Shown here: one piece after another, positions 1 through 5,967 of the stretch
Position numbering within the stretch: position 1 is the stretch's first letter
Layout of the letters: the number at the start of each line of letters is the position of its first letter
Origin: Clostridia bacterium
GTDB lineage: Bacteria; Bacillota; Clostridia; Christensenellales; Borkfalkiaceae
Assembly: GCA_900767885.1 (NCBI GenBank)
Contig: CAAGAU010000003.1
Location: forward strand, 1-10,019
Direction: 5' to 3'
Length of the DNA: 10,019 nt
Notes under the pieces: generated by a model
The model's input: only the letters and a program-made list of their open reading frames with translations
Databases searched by the model: none
What the model was told of the DNA's origin: nothing
Translations under genes and position numbers: made by a program

Positions 1-1047
1 CCGTTCGGCGAGCAACGCCACAGGGTTTATATCGACACGGGCGCAAGAAAAGCAGCGTTCGAGATTTATTCGCTTAAAGAAGATTTATACAAACTTACGC
101 CATTAAAGGGCGACACGCATCTGCACACCACCGAGTCGGACGGATTATTCACCCCCACCGAAACGGTTGCGGCATATTACGAGGCGGGGTTCGATTATAT
201 GGCAATAACCGACCACCACAAATACGCAGGATCGGCAAAAATAGCGGCGACTATGGACAAAATCGCCGAACATTTTAAGGTCTACCCCGGCGAAGAAGTG
301 CATAACCGCGGAATGGGGTACTTCCATATAATAAACATGGGCGCAAGCTCGAGCGTGAACGAAATAATAAACGCCGACCCCGACGGAGTTTTTGAAAATA
401 TCGCTAAAAACGCCGCCGAAATCAAAAAGCAATACGCTCTGCCCGACTGCATAGACGAAAAAGAATTTGCTTTTAGGCTTTGGGTATCGCAGAAAATACG
501 CGAATTCGACGGGCTGAGCGTTTTATGTCACCCGTATTGGGACGCTTACGGCGAATACAATATGCAAACCCCCATGCTCGAATTTTTGCTTAAAAACGGG
601 ATTTTCGACGCGTTCGAGGTGGTTGACGACGACGACCACACGGGCAACGGCGTAAATTTGCAAACCGCTATGTATAACGAAATGCGCGCAAACGGTATAA
701 AAGTGCCGATAATAGGCGCGTCGGACTGCCACAGCGTTGTTTCGGAAATTTTCGATAAGTTTTACACTTACGCTTTTTGCGAAAGCGTAAACGACGTAAA
801 ACAAGCGGTTAAAGACTTAAAAACCGTGGCTATAGAGCGAATAAACGGCGAATACCGCGTTTACGGACCGTTCAGATTAGTTAAATACGCAAGGTTTTTA
901 TGCGATAATTTAGAACCGGAAATAAAAGCGATAAGAAAAGGCACGGCAAGCAAAATAGCCGAGGCGATAGAAAAAGAAAACGCCGGAATTATGGCTAAAA
1001 TAGAGGGCGTTACCCAAAACTACAAAAAAGCCTTTTTCGGCAAATAA
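1..1047 (+). CDS. PHP-domain metallohydrolase, CehA/McbA-like (5' end outside window)
   Basis: The frame is open from the first base, so the gene starts upstream and 348 C-terminal residues are visible. After about 35 residues that look like the end of a beta-rich N-terminal domain comes a PHP domain. Its metal-site motifs, numbered from the first visible codon, are GDTHLH (H40, H42), ESDG (D47), ITDHH (D71, H72, H73), GEEVHN (E98), FHI (H109), LCHPYW (H177) and GASDCHS (D242, H244). This set matches PHP hydrolases, which use bound metal ions to cleave phosphoester or related bonds. The layout of an N-terminal beta domain followed by PHP is that of the CehA/McbA group. The substrate cannot be told. 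An internal ATG at position 199 would cut off the HxH motif and is not the start. The last 70 residues are Lys/Glu-rich and probably helical. No membrane segment is visible in this part; a signal peptide, if any, would lie outside the window. Confidence 0.85.
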   Translation, partial: PFGEQRHRVYIDTGARKAAFEIYSLKEDLYKLTPLKGDTHLHTTESDGLFTPTETVAAYYEAGFDYMAITDHHKYAGSAKIAATMDKIAEHFKVYPGEEVHNRGMGYFHIINMGASSSVNEIINADPDGVFENIAKNAAEIKKQYALPDCIDEKEFAFRLWVSQKIREFDGLSVLCHPYWDAYGEYNMQTPMLEFLLKNGIFDAFEVVDDDDHTGNGVNLQTAMYNEMRANGIKVPIIGASDCHSVVSEIFDKFYTYAFCESVNDVKQAVKDLKTVAIERINGEYRVYGPFRLVKYARFLCDNLEPEIKAIRKGTASKIAEAIEKENAGIMAKIEGVTQNYKKAFFGK

Positions 1048-1062
1048 TCGGCAGATAAAAGT

Positions 1063-1140
1063 ATGCCGGACAAGAATAATACGGACTTTGCAAAAATGCG
1101 TCGTAAAACCGCGGATCGTATTATTCTTGTCCGGCATTTT
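1063..1140 (+). terminator. 21-bp perfect inverted repeat, probable terminator of the PHP gene
   Basis: Arms 1063-1083 and 1117-1137 are perfect reverse complements, separated by a 33-nt loop. The right arm runs into TTTT, then AAGTTTTATT. It lies 15 bp after the PHP stop codon and upstream of the protease promoter, which fits transcription termination. The long arms and large loop are unusual for an intrinsic terminator, so it could instead be a small mobile or repeated palindrome. I see no clean target-site duplication and no second copy in the window. Confidence 0.5.
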
Positions 1141-1180
1141 AAGTTTTATTAAAATAATCGGGCAAAACTCCGTTATCCGC

Positions 1181-1209
1181 TTGCGTTGCACGTCAATTCA
1201 AGATATAAT
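1181..1209 (+). promoter_or_regulatory. sigma-A-type promoter of the C1 protease gene
   Basis: The -35 candidate TTGCGT (1181-1186), a 17-nt spacer and a perfect -10 TATAAT (1204-1209) are seen. The start would fall near 1216, giving a leader of about 48 nt. The leader carries GGAGG at 1253-1257, six bases before the ATG. The -35 box matches the consensus only in its first half, so strength may be moderate. Confidence 0.55.
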
Positions 1210-1263
1210 GATTATGGTATTATCCGCTAAAAAAAATTATTCCGCACAACCCGGAGGCAGCAA

Positions 1264-3363
1264 ATGAAAAAATCAGGATTGACTACACTTAAATATATTA
1301 CGGTATCGCTTTTATCCGCAATAACCGCAATCGGTTTTTCGGCGGTAAAAACCCCGTTTTCGGCGCGCGCCGCGGCAAACGAAACCGTCGGCAATTCGTT
1401 TTACGACTCTGCGGAACAGATTATAAATTTATCACGATTTGACCCGCGCGACGAACTGACCCCCGTAAAAGATCAGGGCGATACCAACCTTTGCTGGGCG
1501 TATTCCGCAATTAACGCGTCGGAAGCCTCCATACTGAAAAACAAAATCGGAAATAAAGATTCTTTGCGGTTAAACCCCAAGGCTCTCGCTTACAGAAAAT
1601 ACGTAAGAAAAGCCGATCCGCTCGGTAACACCGCAAGTTATTACAAAAACGCGGACGACTGGACCGCGCGCCCGGGGCATATAGAGCAGACCACCGCCCT
1701 GTTCAGCATGTGGCAAGGTCCGATAGGGGGCGACAAACCCGCCGCCGACGTATGGGAAAATTCGCTTTACCGCTTTGAAAGCGCAAATCTTATCTCCTCG
1801 GGAAAGGACGGCGAGGCGAGAATTATGGAAATAAAACGCGCGATTGCCGAATACGGCGCGGTAACCGCCTCGTGCTACTACGACGGCGGCACCAAGCAAT
1901 ATTATAACGACGCAGGCGTTAAAAACGGAGTGCCTCACGCAATTACCCTGGTAGGCTGGGACGACGATACAGACAAAAGCCTGTTCTCCCCGGGACAGGT
2001 TACGAGAAACGGCGGCTGGCTGGTAAAAAACAGTTATAGCGACAACGGTTATTTTTGGCTTACTTACGAAAGTAAAATAGCGACCACTACCGCCTGGACT
2101 TTTACATATGCCCCGAAAGACAGTTACGACTATAATTATTATTACGACAACAACGAGGACTCCTTCGGGTTGCTCAAGTTAAAGCAGTTCGCAAACGTAT
2201 ACGAGGCAAAAAAAGGAACCGACGAAAAAGAAGAATACGTCGAGGCGGTAAACGTGGGTTTTGTCGGCAACGACGTAAACGTTAAAATCAAGGTATATAC
2301 CAATCTTTCGGGTTGGGGTCAAACGTCGGTAGAAAAAGGAACTCTCGCCGCAGAGAAAGCACAGACTTTTAAATACGGGGGCTATAACACGATTAAACTC
2401 GATAATCCCGTTAAAGTTTCAGTCGGCACGTATTTTTCGATAGTGGTCGAAGTTTCTAATCCGGAAGGTAACGCGTTCGTAAGCGTAGTTCAGTCGGACA
2501 CGAAAAAGCCGTCTTTCCGTAAGACTTCCGACGGCTACGACTATATATCCGACGGCGGCTGCATTGCGCGCATAAAGGCATATACAAAGGTGAAAGACGC
2601 CGCGCCCGAACACACCCATAACTACGGAGAACCAATACCTCGAGTTGCCCCGACTTGCTCGTCTGCGGGCTTTGCGGCGCACTATCGTTGCGCGGAATGT
2701 AACGAATATTTCGACGAACACAAAAAGCCTGCAGCTTACGATTCTCTGATAATCGCAAAGGACCCCGACGCGCATAACTTCGGCGCGTGGATCGAAGAAA
2801 TCGCCCCGACCGTAAACAGCGTCGGAACGAAAGCGCATAAGGACTGCCTGCTTTGCAATAAACACTTCGATAGCGCGGATAACGAGATTTACGACCTTGA
2901 AATAGCAAAAATCAACGCTTACCCGATAACCGTAAACGGCGGCGTCGGCGGCGGACTTTTTGAAGAGGGCCGACAAATCACCGTAACGGCAAACACCCCG
3001 AAAGACGGCGAAAGGTTCAGCCATTGGGAGGACGAAAACGGCAATACGGCAGGCACGGATATAAATTATACTTTTACCGTAACGAAAGAAACCGTACTTA
3101 CCGCAATATACGAAAAATCGCCGTCGGGCGGCGATTCTGAAAATAATTCGGGTGAAAATTCCGGCAGCGATACGGAAAGCAGTTCGGGCAATAACAACGG
3201 CAACGGATCGGACGGCACGACTTCTTCTTCCGACCGCACGGAATTGTCGTGCGCCGCCGACGCCGGCGTTGCCGCAAACGGAATTTTAATTATCGGACTT
3301 TGCGTTACGGCTATTATCCGTTTCGCGCTTAAAAAACTCAAAAATCATATTGCGGGGCTTTAA
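1264..3363 (+). CDS. exported C1 (papain-like) cysteine protease with lectin-like domain, CxxC repeats, InlB-type repeat and C-terminal anchor
   Basis: This 699-residue protein is predicted to be secreted and held at the cell surface. A signal peptide (Lys-rich start, hydrophobic 11-27) ends near ARAAA (about 38). The peptidase core follows: VKDQGDTNLCWAYSA gives the oxyanion Gln71 and nucleophile Cys77, GVPHAITLVGW gives His225, and LVKNSYSDNGYFW gives Asn256, so the catalytic set is complete. Residues 290-440 fit the lectin-like domain usually found after this type of C1 peptidase. Two tandem units of about 50 residues (450-500, 504-550) each contain HN[YF]G, APT and CxxC. Residues 553-617 (ITVNGG to LTAIYE) resemble an InlB/Listeria-Bacteroides repeat. 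A Ser/Gly/Asn linker (618-658) leads to a membrane segment (672-688) and a Lys-rich tail; no LPXTG motif is present. GGAGG six bases upstream supports the start. It likely cuts external peptides; its substrate is unknown. Confidence 0.9.
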   Translation: MKKSGLTTLKYITVSLLSAITAIGFSAVKTPFSARAAANETVGNSFYDSAEQIINLSRFDPRDELTPVKDQGDTNLCWAYSAINASEASILKNKIGNKDSLRLNPKALAYRKYVRKADPLGNTASYYKNADDWTARPGHIEQTTALFSMWQGPIGGDKPAADVWENSLYRFESANLISSGKDGEARIMEIKRAIAEYGAVTASCYYDGGTKQYYNDAGVKNGVPHAITLVGWDDDTDKSLFSPGQVTRNGGWLVKNSYSDNGYFWLTYESKIATTTAWTFTYAPKDSYDYNYYYDNNEDSFGLLKLKQFANVYEAKKGTDEKEEYVEAVNVGFVGNDVNVKIKVYTNLSGWGQTSVEKGTLAAEKAQTFKYGGYNTIKLDNPVKVSVGTYFSIVVEVSNPEGNAFVSVVQSDTKKPSFRKTSDGYDYISDGGCIARIKAYTKVKDAAPEHTHNYGEPIPRVAPTCSSAGFAAHYRCAECNEYFDEHKKPAAYDSLIIAKDPDAHNFGAWIEEIAPTVNSVGTKAHKDCLLCNKHFDSADNEIYDLEIAKINAYPITVNGGVGGGLFEEGRQITVTANTPKDGERFSHWEDENGNTAGTDINYTFTVTKETVLTAIYEKSPSGGDSENNSGENSGSDTESSSGNNNGNGSDGTTSSSDRTELSCAADAGVAANGILIIGLCVTAIIRFALKKLKNHIAGL

Positions 3364-4262
3364 CGGCGGTGGGGTTTTATTCTGTCAAAGTAGCCGATAA
3401 CCTTGTTTACGTTTTCGACGTAACTGAAACAATCGGGATACTTTTTTAAAATGTTTTCAAAATCGACTATTTCGTTTTTGGTTACGACGCACATAAGACA
3501 ATTCTTTTCTTTGTTGGAATACGAGCCGTAGCCGACGAATCTCGTGGACGTATGCACGAGATTTCCGGCTATATCTTTTTCGATCTCGGCTATGTTTTCG
3601 GATATAACGAAAAATTTACAAGCCGCCTCGCCGCCTTTAAGTATCTTGTCGCCGATAACGTTACTTATAAAATCGCATAAAACGCACATGCACGCGGGGG
3701 CGTAACTGTACGTTTTTTGTCCGTCTGTAAATTCGGGGAACACAAAGCAGGAAACTATCGCTATCGAGGCGTTTATGGCAAAATTTATATAGAAAAAATT
3801 AAAGCGCGGGTTTCTTTTATTTATATATTTAGACACTATGTCCACGCCGCCGGTAGACGCGCCCTCGCGGAATAAAACGCCGTACACAACGCCCGTCAGC
3901 ACACCCTCCAACACAACGGGATAAATAGTATTTCTTCCGCCCGAAACGTATTGCAACGCGCCGTTTGCATAGTTATCGCACAGGGCGTAAGCAATCATAT
4001 AAGATATAGTATACAAACCGGTTAAAACCGCAAACTTTTTACTTATGCAAAAAAACGCGAACACGCAGAGAGGAACGTTCAGCACGAGTTGCCAGTAATT
4101 GACCTTCCAGCCGATTATGCGTTCAAGCAGTATGGAAACGCCCTCTATCCCCGCGGAAGCGAAATCGTTGGGCGTTACAAACGCCCAGCAACCTATTGCC
4201 GCAACCGCACCGAATATTATCGGAAATAAACAGGTTTTTACGTCTAATTTTTTCTCAACCAT
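3360..4262 (-). CDS. YitT family membrane protein (YitT_membrane plus DUF2179)
   Basis: The 300-residue protein has several hydrophobic segments (about 12-29, 56-73, 78-95, 115-131, 157-175) and the motif REGASTGGVDIVSKYI (132-147), typical of the YitT membrane domain. A soluble C-terminal DUF2179 domain (about 215-292) contains GYGSYSNKEKNCLMCVVTKNEI. Length and order are usual for the family, which is common in Bacillota. Its biochemical role is not established; transport or sensing of a small ligand is often suggested. The start is supported by GAGGAGA (4269-4275 on the complement) six bases upstream and by a promoter just before it. The gene is convergent with the protease gene, and their stop codons overlap in a single TTAA at 3360-3363. 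It lies 86 bp downstream of the SGNH hydrolase gene on the same strand, but with its own promoter. Confidence 0.93.
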   Translation of the reverse strand: MVEKKLDVKTCLFPIIFGAVAAIGCWAFVTPNDFASAGIEGVSILLERIIGWKVNYWQLVLNVPLCVFAFFCISKKFAVLTGLYTISYMIAYALCDNYANGALQYVSGGRNTIYPVVLEGVLTGVVYGVLFREGASTGGVDIVSKYINKRNPRFNFFYINFAINASIAIVSCFVFPEFTDGQKTYSYAPACMCVLCDFISNVIGDKILKGGEAACKFFVISENIAEIEKDIAGNLVHTSTRFVGYGSYSNKEKNCLMCVVTKNEIVDFENILKKYPDCFSYVENVNKVIGYFDRIKPHRR

Positions 4263-4286
4263 TCAGACTCTCCTCACACGATTCAA

Positions 4287-4315
4287 ATTATAACCTTAAA
4301 AACGAATTCTGACGA
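4287..4315 (-). promoter_or_regulatory. promoter of the YitT family gene
   Basis: On the minus strand the -35 TCGTCA (4310-4315) and a perfect -10 TATAAT (4287-4292) are separated by exactly 17 bp. The predicted start is near 4280, leaving a leader of about 18 nt that contains the GAGGAGA ribosome binding site. The -35 box matches four of six consensus bases. Confidence 0.6.
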
Positions 4316-4319
4316 TAAT

Positions 4320-4350
4320 CGCACCCCCATAACGTCGGTGCGGTCTTTTT
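4320..4350. terminator. weak hairpin after the SGNH hydrolase gene
   Basis: CGCACC (4320-4325) pairs with GGTGCG (4337-4342) around an 11-nt loop, starting seven bases beyond the SGNH stop codon. A T-run (GTCTTTTT) follows it on the plus strand, where no gene is seen. On the minus strand, where termination would be needed, it is followed only by GATTATCG. It may stop the SGNH transcript imperfectly or block antisense reading. Confidence 0.3.
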
Positions 4351-5407
4351 ATAAAAATTGTTTAATCGCCTTATAGATTGCTTTTGCCATAAAGTAAAAC
4401 CCGAGATCGTTCGGATGGCAACCGTCTACGGCGCAATGCGAGTACGCGTCGTCAGGGTATATTTTTCTGCCGTCGATCAGCGCGACCGGCTCGCCGCGAC
4501 TCACTGCGTCGTCGTAAGTTTTTTTAATAATATTAAACCTTTGCTCGCCGTCGTCGCCGCGGAGTCCGTCGGGTTTGGATAAAAATATTACCGGCACGTT
4601 TTTATGCTTTTTTAAAGATTTGAACGCACGGTATAACTTTTGGTGCGTGTTTTCGAGATATTCGGCGCTCGGGGCGTTATAGTCGTAATCGCAAACGAAC
4701 AGATCGCAATCCTCGTTTTTAAGATATTCCGCCATTCCGTCCTCGGCTTTTGCCGAACCCGAAAAACCGAGTATTTTATAATCGAACCCGCTCCATTCGG
4801 AAACGAGTTGCTGATACGAATTATCCGCTCGCGAAGCGCATCCGCCCTGCGTTATAGACGAACCGTAATAAAGAATTTTAGGCTTATTTTCAAATTTTTT
4901 ATAAGCCGAAACCGTGCTGCCCCTATCAAAACGCAGAACCAGATCGTCCACGCCGCTGTACAACGGAAGATGCAGACAGTAATACCTTAGTTTTTTACCT
5001 TTCACTTGAATGGTAGCGTCGCAAACGCTTGTTCCTTCCGTCATATCGGTAACGAAGTTGCCTATAAAATCCGATTTTTCACCTTCGTATTCCGTCAGCG
5101 AAAAACACGCCGAACCGGTAAACGGCATGTGCGGCATAAGATTTTTATCTCTGATTTTTGCGTACAAGCCGATTTTTTCGGAGTCGGTTGCAAACGTAAT
5201 TCTTATCCCTGCGCCGCAACCGCTGCCCCACAATACCCCGACGCTGATTTTTTCGGCAACGTCCACGGGCATCTTTTCAAATTTTCGACGCGGCTCACAA
5301 AACCCGCCGTAAACAGTAAAAGGGTATTTGCTTGCGTCGTATTCGTCAAACTCGAAATTTACGCTCTTTTTTGTTTCAAAATTTTTGTCTATTTTAGTAA
5401 TGTCCAT
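4349..5407 (-). CDS. SGNH/GDSL-type esterase with N-terminal beta-sandwich domain
   Basis: A two-domain protein of 352 residues. An N-terminal beta-rich domain (about 1-175) is followed by an SGNH hydrolase domain. Numbered from this ATG, block I is YYGSSITQGG with Ser184 as the likely nucleophile (the usual GDS is GSS here), block II Gly is in GFSGSA (214-219), block III Asn244 is in DYDYNAP, and block V is VDGCHPND with Asp328 and His331. All catalytic positions are present. Such enzymes usually remove acyl or acetyl groups from carbohydrates or lipids; the substrate here is unknown. No signal peptide is visible, so a cytoplasmic location is likely. The ATG at 5407 (MDITKIDKNF) was chosen because this N-terminus resembles the family and a GGA lies about ten bases upstream. 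A GTG at 5434 would add nine residues without a ribosome binding site. Confidence 0.85.
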   Translation of the reverse strand: MDITKIDKNFETKKSVNFEFDEYDASKYPFTVYGGFCEPRRKFEKMPVDVAEKISVGVLWGSGCGAGIRITFATDSEKIGLYAKIRDKNLMPHMPFTGSACFSLTEYEGEKSDFIGNFVTDMTEGTSVCDATIQVKGKKLRYYCLHLPLYSGVDDLVLRFDRGSTVSAYKKFENKPKILYYGSSITQGGCASRADNSYQQLVSEWSGFDYKILGFSGSAKAEDGMAEYLKNEDCDLFVCDYDYNAPSAEYLENTHQKLYRAFKSLKKHKNVPVIFLSKPDGLRGDDGEQRFNIIKKTYDDAVSRGEPVALIDGRKIYPDDAYSHCAVDGCHPNDLGFYFMAKAIYKAIKQFL

Positions 5408-5475
5408 AATTTTAGTTTCCAGGCGGATTTTCACCGAAGTTTTAAGTCAGTCAAGAAAAAACTCGTCGTTTCCGA

Positions 5476-5498
5476 AAAACTCCGAAAACTTCGGTTTT
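5476..5498 (-). promoter_or_regulatory. hairpin in the SGNH gene leader, possible attenuator
   Basis: In the predicted transcript CCGAA-GTT-TTCGG forms a small stem (5482-5494). It is flanked by AAAA on one side and AG-TTTTT on the other, giving a terminator-like shape about 70 nt before the start codon. The stem is only five strong pairs, so a regulatory role is a guess. Confidence 0.2.
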
Positions 5499-5513
5499 AT
5501 CTTGATATTTGTT

Positions 5514-5542
5514 ATTATAAATGTAAACGGCTGTTTTGTCAA
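5514..5542 (-). promoter_or_regulatory. consensus promoter of the SGNH hydrolase gene
   Basis: On the minus strand a perfect -35 TTGACA (5537-5542), a 17-bp spacer and a perfect -10 TATAAT (5514-5519) are seen. Transcription should start near 5507, giving a leader of about 100 nt before the ATG at 5407. Confidence 0.75.
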
Positions 5543-5967
5543 GAGTATGAAACGCAAAAGCGATTTAATATTATCTGTTATAAATAACTACTTTTACGAC
5601 GAGTTTAACGCCCGAAACCTCGGATTTTTTCTACAAATCCGACCGCAAGCCTTGCACGCAAAAACAGCAACAGGCGACCATGTTGTAAAGTAAAAATCAT
5701 TAAGACAAGCAAAACCCCGCGCCATAACCGCAGTTCCCATAGGGAAATTTTTAAACGTTACAAAAGACTAACGATTTTTTTCGTTAGTCTTTCTTTTTGC
5801 TTTGCAAAACACACGACTTAACATGGTTAAGCATGGTGTGCCACACTTTATTTAAAATAGATATAGTAATTTAAACTTAACACAGATCCAATTACCATTG
5901 GTATAAGTTTATTTAATTATTATATTTTAGTTTTGCTTTTTGTACATCCATCCTCCGGCGTACTATT
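5543..5967. other. AT-rich intergenic stretch with several dyads, no convincing gene
   Basis: This 425-bp gap separates the SGNH promoter from the end of the ATPase gene. It contains stem arms 5620-5627/5635-5642 (8 bp, 7-nt loop), the 12-bp terminator hairpin 5763-5792, TTTTGC-TTT-GCAAAA (5795-5809), CTTAAC-ATG-GTTAAG (5817-5831) and TACCA-T-TGGTA (5893-5903). The last two are sized like protein operators. A 48-codon frame at 5547-5693 (+) has no usable ribosome binding site or family resemblance. No tRNA or known RNA family was recognised. Confidence 0.5.
5763..5798. terminator. 12-bp intrinsic terminator, possibly bidirectional
   Basis: AAAGACTAACGA (5763-5774) pairs perfectly with TCGTTAGTCTTT (5781-5792) around six T. 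On the plus strand it is followed by CTTTTT; on the minus strand the stem runs into TTTTG. It is the first good terminator about 175 nt beyond the ATPase stop codon, so it probably ends that operon. The better T-run is on the plus strand, where no gene was found. Confidence 0.75.

Noticed and set aside
2419..3024. Long minus-strand frame (201 codons) opposite the protease gene
   Set aside because: It lies wholly inside the protease gene, has no ribosome binding site and no recognisable domain; it is a shadow of biased codon use.
5547..5693. Plus-strand 48-codon frame beginning MKRKSDLILSVINNYF
   Set aside because: The start resembles LexA-like N-termini only loosely. There is no usable ribosome binding site or promoter, the similarity does not continue, and no other frame restores it.
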